Assembly (NCBI RefSeq): GCF_010500245.1
Contig: NZ_JAAGOX010000022.1
Coordinates: 434,001 to 498,000 of the forward strand
Source of the DNA: Ruegeria sp. PrR005
Lineage (GTDB): Bacteria > Pseudomonadota > Alphaproteobacteria > Rhodobacterales > Rhodobacteraceae
DNA: 64,000 nt
Reading direction: 5' to 3'
The notes beneath the pieces were generated by a model, which made no database searches, was not told where the DNA came from, and saw nothing but the letters and a program-made list of their open reading frames with translations. This document shows positions 1-7,530 of the stretch, piece after piece. How positions within the stretch are numbered: the stretch's first letter is position 1; every line of letters begins with the position of its first letter. The position numbers and the translations under genes are program-made.

Positions 1-665
1 GAGCGCGACGAGGGCACAACGTTGAACACACCAGCGGGGATGCCCGCCTGTTCGGCCAGCACCGCCAACACCAGCGCCGACAGCGGGGTTTCCGCCGCAG
101 GCCGGGCGACAAAGGCGCAGCCCGCCGCCAGCGCGGGGCCGGCCTTGCGGGTGATCATCGCGTTGGGGAAGTTCCACGGTGTGATCGAGGCGGCCACACC
201 GATGGGCTGTTTCAGCACCATGATCCGCTTGTCGCGCTGGTGGCCGGGAATGGTCTCGCCATAAATGCGCTTGGCCTCTTCGGCAAAGAACTCGATAAAG
301 GACGCGCCATAGGCGACCTCGCCCACTGCCTCGGCCAGGGGCTTGCCCTGTTCGGCGGTCAGAATGCGACCCAGATCCTCGGCGTTGGCCATCATCAGAT
401 CGTACCAGCGGCGCATGATCGCGGCGCGCTCCTTGCCGGTGTACTGCGCCCATTCCTTTTGCGCGGCCTCGGCCTGGGCGATGGCGCCCGCCACCTGAGC
501 GCGGCTCAGATCCGCTACCTCGGCGATCACGTCGCCGCGCGCGGGGTTGGTGACGGCAAAGGTGCCGTTGTCGCCGTCAACCCATTGGCCGCCGATATAG
601 GCCTTGGTCGCCAGCAGCTCCGGGTTCTTGAGGAGCGATTTCAGATCGGTCATTGCGTCCAGCAT
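1..665 (-). CDS. Aldehyde dehydrogenase, succinate-semialdehyde dehydrogenase-like (partial, C-terminal part lost)
   Basis: This is the N-terminal ~221 residues of an NAD(P)-dependent aldehyde dehydrogenase; the gene runs off the left edge, so the catalytic Cys and Glu are not visible. The PWNFPNA motif at about residues 163-169, followed by ITRKAGPALAAGC, is typical of the GabD (succinate-semialdehyde dehydrogenase) branch. The usual Lys-Pro-Ala cofactor motif reads ARPAAETP here, with Arg in place of Lys. I chose the ATG at 665 because GGAG sits about 8 bases upstream; an in-frame ATG at 653 is the alternative. It is divergent from the creatinase gene. The aldehyde dehydrogenase family is clear, but substrate is inferred from motif resemblance only. 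Confidence 0.85.
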   Translation of the reverse strand, partial: MLDAMTDLKSLLKNPELLATKAYIGGQWVDGDNGTFAVTNPARGDVIAEVADLSRAQVAGAIAQAEAAQKEWAQYTGKERAAIMRRWYDLMMANAEDLGRILTAEQGKPLAEAVGEVAYGASFIEFFAEEAKRIYGETIPGHQRDKRIMVLKQPIGVAASITPWNFPNAMITRKAGPALAAGCAFVARPAAETPLSALVLAVLAEQAGIPAGVFNVVPSSR

Positions 666-755
666 GGCTGAGTCTCCGCCTAGAATGTCTCGGGTGCACC
701 CAAACAGGTGTGTCGCCTCTTGTCTATGTCCACTCGTGGGTGGGAATCAATCCAG

Positions 756-767
756 ATTTGATCAAAT
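756..767. promoter_or_regulatory. 12-bp palindrome in divergent promoter region
   Basis: ATTTGATCAAAT is a perfect palindrome in the 257-bp gap between the divergent aldehyde dehydrogenase and creatinase genes. A partial copy (TTGATC) occurs about 40 bases downstream. The position would suit an operator for a regulator of one or both genes, but no regulator gene is adjacent. This is a candidate site only; the rest of the gap shows no other clear element. Confidence 0.3.
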
Positions 768-922
768 TATCGACCTGGGCCTCTGAAAACTACCACTTGA
801 TCGACTCAGGGGCTTGCGCCAATGTCCGCGCGGGCTCTGGCGATGGCGTCGCCTCATGCCGTGCTGCATGCGCCCACTCCCCGTCCTGAACGCCGGGACC
901 TTTCTGCAAAGGAGGGTCAACC

Positions 923-2140
923 ATGACCGCTGATTTGTCGCGTCCGGAATTCTATCGCTATCACAACGGAACCGAAGCCAGGCTGCCTTTCGAGGCCGCA
1001 GAATACGAGGCGCGTCTCGCCGGGTTGCGCACCCGGATGGAGGCGCTGGGCGCTGAGGCCGCCGTGTTCACCTCGATGCATAACATCGCCTATTACTCGG
1101 GCTTTCTTTATTGCGCCTTCGGGCGGCCCTATGCGCTGGTGGTCACCCCGACCGAAAGCGTGACGATCAGTGCCGGTATCGACGCGGGCCAGCCCTGGCG
1201 CCGCTGCCATGGAGACAACATCACCTATACCGACTGGCAGCGGGACAATTACTGGCGCGCGATCCGTTCGGTCACCGGCGAGGGGCGGGTGATCGGGTAC
1301 GAAAGCGATCATCTCAGCCTGTTGCAGAAGGGCAAGCTCGACAGCTTCCTTTCGCCGTCGAAAACCGTCGATCTGTTCGACACCACCATGCGCCAGCGGA
1401 TGATGAAATCTCCGGCCGAGATCGCATTGATCCGGCAGGGCGCGCAGGTGGCCGATGTGGGCGGCTATGCGATCCGCGAGGCGGTCAAGGCCGGGGTTCG
1501 CGAGATCGACGTGGCCATGGCCGGGCGCGACGCGATGGAACTGGAGATTGCCAAGCGGTTCCCCGATGCTGAATACCGCGACACCTGGGTCTGGTTCCAG
1601 TCGGGGCTCAACACCGATGGCGCGCATAACCCGGTGACGGGCCGGGTGCTGGAGCGGGGCGATATCCTGTCGCTCAACACCTTCCCGATGATCTCGGGCT
1701 ATTACACGGCGCTGGAACGCACCATGTTCGTGCAGGAGGTCGATGCGGCCAGCCTGAAGATCTGGGAGGCCAACGTCGCAGCCCATGAATACGGAATGTC
1801 GCTGCTGAAACCGGGGGCGAGCTGCGCCGAGGTCACCCACAAGATCAACGATTTCTTTGCCGCGCGTGACCTGCTGCAATATCGCACCTTTGGCTATGGT
1901 CATAGCTTTGGCGTGCTCAGCCATTACTATGGGCGCGAGGCGGGTCTGGAGCTGCGCGAGGATATCGACACCGTGCTGGAACCCGGCATGGTGATCTCGA
2001 TGGAACCGATGCTGACCATTGCCAACGATCAGCCCGGTGCGGGCGGATATCGTGAACACGATATCCTTGTGATCACCGAGGACGGTAACGAGAACATCAC
2101 CGGCTATCCCTACGGGCCGGAATTCAACGTCGTCGGCTGA
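923..2140 (+). CDS. Creatinase (creatine amidinohydrolase)
   Basis: It hydrolyses creatine to sarcosine and urea in the cytoplasm and adopts the pita-bread (M24 peptidase-like) fold without metal. The 405-residue length matches known creatinases (about 403). It shares long stretches with the Pseudomonas putida enzyme as I recall it, including FGRPYALVV, YTDWQRDNY, TDGAHNPVT and FGYGHSFG. His235 in GAHNPV aligns with the catalytic His232 of that enzyme. The ATG at 923 follows AAAGGAGGG, an excellent ribosome binding site. No creatininase or sarcosine oxidase gene lies beside it, so the downstream steps must be encoded elsewhere. Identification as a creatinase-family enzyme is secure; activity on creatine is inferred from overall similarity. 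Confidence 0.92.
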   Translation: MTADLSRPEFYRYHNGTEARLPFEAAEYEARLAGLRTRMEALGAEAAVFTSMHNIAYYSGFLYCAFGRPYALVVTPTESVTISAGIDAGQPWRRCHGDNITYTDWQRDNYWRAIRSVTGEGRVIGYESDHLSLLQKGKLDSFLSPSKTVDLFDTTMRQRMMKSPAEIALIRQGAQVADVGGYAIREAVKAGVREIDVAMAGRDAMELEIAKRFPDAEYRDTWVWFQSGLNTDGAHNPVTGRVLERGDILSLNTFPMISGYYTALERTMFVQEVDAASLKIWEANVAAHEYGMSLLKPGASCAEVTHKINDFFAARDLLQYRTFGYGHSFGVLSHYYGREAGLELREDIDTVLEPGMVISMEPMLTIANDQPGAGGYREHDILVITEDGNENITGYPYGPEFNVVG

Positions 2141-2171
2141 GACGGTTGCGATCCATTGCCGAAAAAGCTTT

Positions 2172-2189
2172 CGCCCCCTCAGGGGGGCG
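2172..2189 (-). terminator. Hairpin between convergent creatinase and cupin genes
   Basis: CGCCCCC (2172-2178) and GGGGGCG (2183-2189) form a 7-bp stem with loop TCAG. Read on the minus strand the stem is followed by AAAGC and five T, so it may terminate the cupin transcript; on the plus strand the preceding A-run could make it weakly bidirectional. Confidence 0.5.
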
Positions 2190-2201
2190 GAGCACCGTGC
2201 G

Positions 2202-2543
2202 TCACAACCGGATCACGTAGTCCTTGGTCGTGGTCTCGATCACTTCCCAAGTGCCGGAAAACCCCGGCCGCAGCATGAAACTGTCACCTGCGCGCAGCGT
2301 GATCTCGTTACCGTCTGCATCGGTCAGCACCGAATGGCCCGACAGGATGCGGCAGTATTCCCATTCGTCATAAGAGATGCGCCACTTGCCCGGCGTCGAC
2401 CGCCAGATGCCGCAATAAAGCCCATCGCGCTCCTCAAGGTTCCAGGTGGTAAAGACCGGATCACCCGATAGCACCTTGTCGGGTGCGGGGCGTTCCGTCT
2501 CGCCCGCTCCCTCGGGGGTCACCGGTTGGTAAAAGCTGCTCAT
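2202..2543 (-). CDS. Small cupin-domain protein (Cupin_3 / DUF861-like)
   Basis: A 113-residue single-domain cupin. Recognisable elements include FTTWNLEERDGLYCGIW near the start, the segment YDEWEYCRILSGHSVLTDADG forming the first cupin motif, and LRAGDSFMLRPGFSGTWEV forming the second. This pattern matches the Cupin_3 family, often annotated as ureidoglycine aminohydrolase-like. The typical metal-binding histidines are poorly conserved, so an enzymatic role cannot be claimed. I chose the ATG at 2543 (MSSFYQ) because GAGG lies 8 bases upstream; a longer reading to 2645 has an unconvincing N-terminus. It is convergent with creatinase and probably transcribed alone. Confidence 0.75.
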   Translation of the reverse strand: MSSFYQPVTPEGAGETERPAPDKVLSGDPVFTTWNLEERDGLYCGIWRSTPGKWRISYDEWEYCRILSGHSVLTDADGNEITLRAGDSFMLRPGFSGTWEVIETTTKDYVIRL

Positions 2544-2675
2544 CGCCTGCCTCGTTCTGAATGGTTCGGGGCGGAGCATCGCGATTGGTGCTGCGATCTG
2601 CAAGGCACATTCAACCGCCTTTCCTTTTGCGCCCGAGTTTGCCACAGTTTTTCCAGTCCCGGCGCCCTAGGGGGA

Positions 2676-2692
2676 TGTAAATCCTTGTTACA
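2676..2692. promoter_or_regulatory. Inverted repeat upstream of the AAA+ cluster
   Basis: TGTAA-N7-TTACA lies about 45 bases upstream of the first gene of the 2735-9799 cluster, in the only sizeable non-coding gap before it. It may be an operator or part of the promoter; there is no adjacent regulator gene. Confidence 0.3.
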
Positions 2693-2734
2693 TGCCATAT
2701 CTAGGGCATGCATTTGACCCAAAAGGATAAAGCC

Positions 2735-3814
2735 ATGTCTGATACAGCGTTCGAGGCAATGATCCTGGAAACGCAGCGCAAGGTGCGCGAGAGCCAGGCC
2801 CAGATCGAGGGCGTGACCAGCCGGATCGAGGCGGCGCGGGCCAAGATCGAAACCGGCGAGGCCGATATCGACATCGAGAACGCCACGTTGGAAGACGTGC
2901 ATGCCCATACCGAGGTGATGAACGCCAATATCGCCGAACTGATCATGGGGCTTGACGATGTGACATCGGCCTTTTCCAAGGATTTCGACGAGATGCGCTC
3001 GAAAACCGGATGGGAGAGCTTTGTCGGCATCTTCTCCAGCGGCAAGTCGGAATCGATGCGGCAGGAACGGATGCGCACCGCCAACATCGACGACAAGTTG
3101 CAGGATCTGATCGCCAAATCCGATGTGATCGTCAAGCTGCTCGAAGGGCAGTTGGCGGTGCTGGAAGAGCAGCGCACCAAGGTGGAAACCAACCTGACGG
3201 GCACATTGGACGACCGCGAGGCGACGGTTGCGGCATTGGAAGCGGTGCGGGCCGAGATCCTTGCCATGGATCCGCAGATCATTGCGCTGGAAAACAAGAT
3301 CAGCGTCGAACAGGACGCCGCCGCGCGCACCAAGCTGGAAACCGAACTGGCCGAGCTGAACAAGGCCTATAATGCCAAGGTGCGCGACGAGCAGGTGAAA
3401 CTGGCCAAGAGCCAGACGCTGGAGCGCTACATCGAAAAGGGCAAGACCTGGGTGGATTCGCTGCAAAACCAGGCAGCGACCCAGATGGTGCTGATCAACA
3501 AGTTGCAAACGGATACGCAGCAGCGCGTGGTGCTCTATGACGCGCTGACCAAGTCGCTGAAAACCGCGCAGCAGCAGGACGTTGCCCACCGCATCAACGA
3601 GATCGGCGTGCAGACCGACCAGGAAGCACAGACCGCCATGGCCGCCATCGGCACCGCGACCAACCAGAAAATGGCCGACATGCTTGAGGCGCACGAGGAT
3701 CACATGGTCTTTGCCCGCGACGTGCTGGAGAAGAAGGCCAAGGCCGATGAGCGCTTTGCCCGCCGCTTCGCCGCGATCGTCGAGAAGCACGACAAGAACC
3801 TGTATGGGGGCTGA
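2735..3814 (+). CDS. Predicted coiled-coil protein, first gene of an uncharacterised AAA+ cluster
   Basis: A soluble, highly charged 359-residue protein with no signal peptide or membrane helix. Long helical heptad-like stretches cover about residues 10-75, 130-250 and 290-355, rich in Glu, Lys, Gln and Ala; the only less helical part is around TGWESFVGIFSSGKSES. The overall look (long coiled coils, repeated Gln/Asn) loosely recalls TelA-type toxic-anion-resistance proteins, but I cannot confirm homology. I chose ATG 2735 because AAAAGGA lies 8 bases upstream; the ATG at 2708 has no binding site. The next gene begins 2 bases after this stop, so they are co-translated. A structural or scaffold partner of the ATPase two genes downstream is inferred from context. 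Confidence 0.7.
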   Translation: MSDTAFEAMILETQRKVRESQAQIEGVTSRIEAARAKIETGEADIDIENATLEDVHAHTEVMNANIAELIMGLDDVTSAFSKDFDEMRSKTGWESFVGIFSSGKSESMRQERMRTANIDDKLQDLIAKSDVIVKLLEGQLAVLEEQRTKVETNLTGTLDDREATVAALEAVRAEILAMDPQIIALENKISVEQDAAARTKLETELAELNKAYNAKVRDEQVKLAKSQTLERYIEKGKTWVDSLQNQAATQMVLINKLQTDTQQRVVLYDALTKSLKTAQQQDVAHRINEIGVQTDQEAQTAMAAIGTATNQKMADMLEAHEDHMVFARDVLEKKAKADERFARRFAAIVEKHDKNLYGG

Positions 3815-3816
3815 TC

Positions 3817-4935
3817 TTGGCCGACCCCGCCCACGACCATGTCGGCCTGACTGACACATTCGCCTCGCGCCGGTATTTCCGCAAGTTCGAGACGATCACC
3901 ACCCATCTGCTGCGGGTGGCCGCCAACATGGAGGCCGAGGGCGCGATCAGCCGCGATGAGGTGCGGATTATCTCGCGCTATATCTCGGGGCTGCTGTTCA
4001 CCTTTCGCGCGCTCAGCATGAAATACCTGCTGGTTGGGCGCGATACGGGTCGGTTTTTTGGCTCGCTCAGCATGGACAAGCGCGACAGCGGCTTTCCGGT
4101 GGCGGCCGAGCTGATGACCATGGCCAACGATGCCCAGCAGGCGGCCAGCCATCTGGCCAACATGCCCTCCGAGGCGGCGCTGAAGGACGAGATGGTCCAG
4201 ACTATCCTCGGCAGTCGCGAGATCCCGACCAAACTGCAATTCGCCCTGTCACAGCGGCTCTATTACGGGGAACTGGCCCGGGGGCAACTGTTTTGGGTGC
4301 GCAACGACCCCGAATGCCACTGGATTTCGACCGAGGGCGACCGGCGCCGGTTCCTGCTGCATTGGGCGGTTTATGACAGCCAGATTAACCTGCCAGTGAT
4401 CTATCTGATGCGGCTGGAGGATACCGGAAAACAGGCGCTGCCCAAGGACAGCCGCCGCTGGCCCGAGGTACAGGCGCATCTGATGGCGCAGTCGCTGGCA
4501 GGGCTGAAGCTGTTGACCATCGCCAAGGGGTTTGACGAGGATTTCGACGACCTGCACCCCAAGCATCTGCGCCGTATCCATGTCGGGCCGATGTATTCCT
4601 CGGCTTTTACCGAACAAACCGGCCCGCTGCGGGCGGTGCTGGAGGATGCGCAGGCGCCTGCCGGTCAGGACTGGGCGCTGGCCTGGACCAGCGAGGAACT
4701 GGAAAGCGAGGACGTGCGTGCGGAACGCTCGGGCTGGTTCGGCACGGTCGAGCGCGAAATCTTTGCCCTCGACCCGTTTGGCGGGCAGGGAGCCGAGACC
4801 GGGGCCACGCGCACCAGCCGGTCGATCATCCTGCCGCAGCGCCCGTTCCAGGTGCTGGCCGAACGCAATCCGCCGGGGTTTACGGATGTGCGCAAGTTCG
4901 TGGTGAGCGAGGGCGGGCAGGTGGTGCGATATTGA
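3817..4935 (+). CDS. Uncharacterised protein of the AAA+ cluster
   Basis: I do not recognise this 372-residue protein. It is soluble-looking, with no signal peptide or clear membrane segment, a mostly helical N-terminal half (ISRDEVRIISRYISGLLFTFRALSMKYL) and a mixed C-terminal half. It uses a TTG start at 3817, two bases after the upstream stop, with GGGGG 6 bases ahead of it. The start is decided by that spacing and by the absence of an upstream alternative outside the preceding gene. Its place between a coiled-coil protein and an AAA+ ATPase in the same operon suggests it works in the same complex; that is inference. A gap of about 67 bases with a terminator-like repeat separates it from the ATPase gene. 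Confidence 0.7.
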   Translation: MADPAHDHVGLTDTFASRRYFRKFETITTHLLRVAANMEAEGAISRDEVRIISRYISGLLFTFRALSMKYLLVGRDTGRFFGSLSMDKRDSGFPVAAELMTMANDAQQAASHLANMPSEAALKDEMVQTILGSREIPTKLQFALSQRLYYGELARGQLFWVRNDPECHWISTEGDRRRFLLHWAVYDSQINLPVIYLMRLEDTGKQALPKDSRRWPEVQAHLMAQSLAGLKLLTIAKGFDEDFDDLHPKHLRRIHVGPMYSSAFTEQTGPLRAVLEDAQAPAGQDWALAWTSEELESEDVRAERSGWFGTVEREIFALDPFGGQGAETGATRTSRSIILPQRPFQVLAERNPPGFTDVRKFVVSEGGQVVRY

Positions 4936-4953
4936 TTGGCCCTGCCGGGCCAA

Positions 4954-4987
4954 GCCTCCGGCGGGAGTATTTTGAGCGAAGTGAAGA
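4954..4987 (+). repeat. Intergenic repeat with mini-hairpin, copy 1
   Basis: GCCTCCGGCGGGAGTATTTT followed by GAGCGAAGTGAAGA. CTCC and GGAG form a short stem followed by TATTTT, so it resembles a weak intrinsic terminator. A near-identical copy lies at 28895-28927 and a diverged one at 24630-24662, all in the same orientation relative to the following gene. Here it sits inside the AAA+ cluster, just ahead of the ATPase gene. Confidence 0.6.
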
Positions 4988-5002
4988 CAGGGGCGTTGTG
5001 AC

Positions 5003-6940
5003 ATGAGCCTGACATCGGACCAGATGGAACTGCGTGAAGAGGCGATCCGCGCGCATTACCCGGCTGCGACCGCGCTGCTGGACGGGTTCGACCATGCGCC
5101 ACGGGTGGCGCAGGCGCGGACCCCCGCCAGGGCGGAGGAGCGCTCGCCCGGCATTCCAACGGCGCGGCGGTTCCGTTCGACCACGCCCGGTCTGGTGACG
5201 CGGCGCAGCACCCGGCCTGATGGGGTGCATCTGCGCGAACGGATCGAGGCGGCGGACGATGGCGACACGCTGGTCTCGCCGGTGCAGGCCACGGTGGCGC
5301 ATGCGATCCGCCGGGCGCTGGCCATCGCGCTGGCAATGGGCGAGGGTTATGGCGACCGCACGCCGCTGGGCGATCTGAAACGCGCCAATCTGGCGGGCGA
5401 CCTGCCGGCGGCGCGCAAGGGCGAGTTCTCCGAACTGCTGACCGCCGAGGCTTTGGTTGTCTCTCATGTGTTCGGCAATGCGCTGGCCTATCTCTTGTCG
5501 CCGCATCTGGGCGCAACCTCGGTCGAGGTGGGCGAGGTCGAGGAATTCCTGACCGACAACGCGCAACTGGCGCTGCATGGCGCGCTGTGGGATCTGGACC
5601 AGAAGCTGGAAAGCTTCGCGAGCGACGACGCGCAGCTGATCGCCACCACCGCCGGTTTTGCCGAACAATTGATGGCAAAGGCCGCCGCGCGCGCACAAGG
5701 CGCCGGGCATCTGGGGCCCTTTGCCGGGGCCGCTTGGCATGTCGAGGCCGATGACCTGACCCTGCGCGGCTTTACTCCGGCGGCCAAGGCGCGCTCGACC
5801 AAGCTGACCATGACGTTCAAGAAACCGAACGAGGTGGTCGGCAACCATATCGCCAAGTATCAGGCCATGAAGCTGGCCAAGATGCTGATGGCCTATGATT
5901 TCGAGCGCCGCCTGAACCCGTTCGCGGAACTCGGCGGCTTCATCTTCACCTTCATGGGTGACGGCAAACCGGGCACCGGCAAGACGACGCTGATCCAGAT
6001 GATGGCGGGGCTGATCGACGAATATTGCCGCAACGCCGGCTATCCTTTCCGCTATCAGAATTTCGGCATCGACAATATCGACAGCTATCAGGGCAAGTCG
6101 GGCCAGAACGCCAAGGCCTTTGTCCAGAACGTACTCGACCCCGGCGTGATCGGGTTTGGCACCATCGACGATATCGACCAGATCGCGGGCAAGCGTGGCG
6201 ACCGCCAGTCGAGCGCGGGCCAGCAGGAGGTGACGGCGGTATTCATGGAGGCTTTTGCCGGTGCCAATACGGTGGTGCGCGGCAATTGCACCTTTGGCAT
6301 GTTCTCGAACTATCCCGAGAATGTCGACGACGCCCTGCGCCAGCGGGCGGGCGCGCGGTTCCTGGTCGACGGGCCGCAGTCGCGCGAGGATTACATCGAC
6401 ATCCTGGCCCTGCTCTTGGGCAAGCGCCACGATATCCCGCTGGGCGACCATGACCTCTATGCCGCGCAAGAGATCAAGCGCGCGGTGGCCGCCAGTTTCG
6501 CCGCCCATGGCCGCCCGCAAGAGGCCGGGCTGGCGCAGGTGTGGGAGAGGGTGGGGGCGCAGGTCGGCCCGCTCGACACCATCGCCAAGCTGGGGACTTA
6601 TCTGAAGGGGATACAGGAGGCCGACGAACGCTTCACCGGTCGCGCGATCAAGAACATCACCGACGCGGTCAAGGTGCGGGCGATGGATTTCGAATTGCCC
6701 GATGAATGGATGGAAAAACCCGACCTGTTCCTGTTCCGCGACTATGATGAAAAGCTGGCGATGATCGAGGAGCTGCGCAAGCCCATCACGGTGGACATGG
6801 TGGTGCAAGAGATCAACCGCTATGCGGACAGCGAGTTCCGCTATGCCGACAAGTCGGACGAGGTGGCCATCGATGGCATGGTGCGCGAGATGGGGCGGAT
6901 GGAAGAGGCGAAGAAGCGGTATCTGGAGGGGAAGGGGTGA
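5003..6940 (+). CDS. AAA+ family ATPase of uncharacterised cluster
   Basis: A 645-residue protein with a long helical N-terminal region (about 1-300) of no recognised family and a C-terminal AAA+ module. The Walker A motif GKPGTGKTT is at residues 321-329. The likely Walker B is IGFGTIDDID at 383-392, ending in Asp-Asp-Ile-Asp instead of the usual Asp-Glu, so catalytic details may differ from canonical AAA+ proteins. A conserved-looking segment GQQEVTAVFMEAFAG (about 407-420) and NYPENVDDALRQRAGARF (arginine-finger-like) follow. The order is consistent with MoxR- or GvpN-like remodelling ATPases, but I cannot place it more precisely. Start ATG 5003 has only a weak binding site. The stop overlaps the GTG start of the next gene by 4 bases. 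ATPase activity is inferred. Confidence 0.85.
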   Translation: MSLTSDQMELREEAIRAHYPAATALLDGFDHAPRVAQARTPARAEERSPGIPTARRFRSTTPGLVTRRSTRPDGVHLRERIEAADDGDTLVSPVQATVAHAIRRALAIALAMGEGYGDRTPLGDLKRANLAGDLPAARKGEFSELLTAEALVVSHVFGNALAYLLSPHLGATSVEVGEVEEFLTDNAQLALHGALWDLDQKLESFASDDAQLIATTAGFAEQLMAKAAARAQGAGHLGPFAGAAWHVEADDLTLRGFTPAAKARSTKLTMTFKKPNEVVGNHIAKYQAMKLAKMLMAYDFERRLNPFAELGGFIFTFMGDGKPGTGKTTLIQMMAGLIDEYCRNAGYPFRYQNFGIDNIDSYQGKSGQNAKAFVQNVLDPGVIGFGTIDDIDQIAGKRGDRQSSAGQQEVTAVFMEAFAGANTVVRGNCTFGMFSNYPENVDDALRQRAGARFLVDGPQSREDYIDILALLLGKRHDIPLGDHDLYAAQEIKRAVAASFAAHGRPQEAGLAQVWERVGAQVGPLDTIAKLGTYLKGIQEADERFTGRAIKNITDAVKVRAMDFELPDEWMEKPDLFLFRDYDEKLAMIEELRKPITVDMVVQEINRYADSEFRYADKSDEVAIDGMVREMGRMEEAKKRYLEGKG

Positions 6941-7530
6941 TTTACATTGCTATAATTTTTTTGTTTTTTGCCATTCTTGCTATCACTCCTCCGCTTTTAG
7001 TGGTTCTCAGTGATTTTGAGGGAGGGTTTTTTGAAAAAATCGAAGAATTTATTTCGGTTTACGATGGCACCCTAATAGCACTAGGAACGCTTTTCTTAGT
7101 TTCGCTCCTTGCTATCCTCACCACGCATTTATCAAATGTTGCCGCCGATCGTAGAGAAAGAAGCAACCGGAGAATACAAGCCGAGTTAAAACTGTCGGAC
7201 TTTCGTCAACTATGGATTAATGAACTTCGAATCGACTTGGCCGTGTACATGGCAGAGGTAAGGTTTAGGAAAAATAGAGAGGATCTCTCTCGCTTAGAAG
7301 AAGTGTCGACAAGAATTTTTTTGCGTCTCAATCAAAATGAAGAGGATGCGTTCAAGCTGGGTGGAATGATTGCCAAACTCGTCAGGGTAGTTCGTGCTGA
7401 GAATTATGATGAAGAAGATGAAATCGTTAGTGAGATACTGAGATTGAGTAGAGTAGTATTGAAGAAAGAATGGGAGCGCTTGAAGAGTGACTTGAGAACG
7501 GCTCAAGTCGACAATAGCGAGCTGACATGA
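6937..7530 (+). CDS. AT-rich two-helix membrane protein inserted in the AAA+ cluster
   Basis: A 197-residue protein of unknown function with two predicted membrane helices (about residues 2-25 and 44-64) followed by a charged, helical cytoplasmic tail with the segment IFLRLNQNEEDAFKL, a pattern I have seen in small accessory membrane proteins. Its base composition is plainly AT-rich, with T/A-rich third positions and poly-T runs, unlike every neighbour. Yet it begins with a GTG overlapping the ATPase stop (GTGA) and ends with a TGA overlapping the next ATG (ATGA), so it is tightly coupled on both sides. This suggests horizontal acquisition as a block or a fast-evolving specificity component. 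Function is unknown; the coding call is strong. Confidence 0.8.
   Translation: MIYIAIIFLFFAILAITPPLLVVLSDFEGGFFEKIEEFISVYDGTLIALGTLFLVSLLAILTTHLSNVAADRRERSNRRIQAELKLSDFRQLWINELRIDLAVYMAEVRFRKNREDLSRLEEVSTRIFLRLNQNEEDAFKLGGMIAKLVRVVRAENYDEEDEIVSEILRLSRVVLKKEWERLKSDLRTAQVDNSELT

Noticed and set aside
917-2059. Long reading frame opposite the creatinase gene
   Set aside because: It is a mirror of the creatinase codons in a GC-rich genome; low-complexity His/Arg-rich product with no binding site.
2735-3814. Coiled-coil gene as a clear TelA tellurite-resistance protein
   Set aside because: Only the coiled-coil look supports it; no distinctive TelA motif could be identified, so no such name was given.
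6937-7530. AT-rich gene as evidence of a prophage or transposon
   Set aside because: No integrase, transposase, terminal repeats or attachment site is present, and the junctions are exact gene overlaps.
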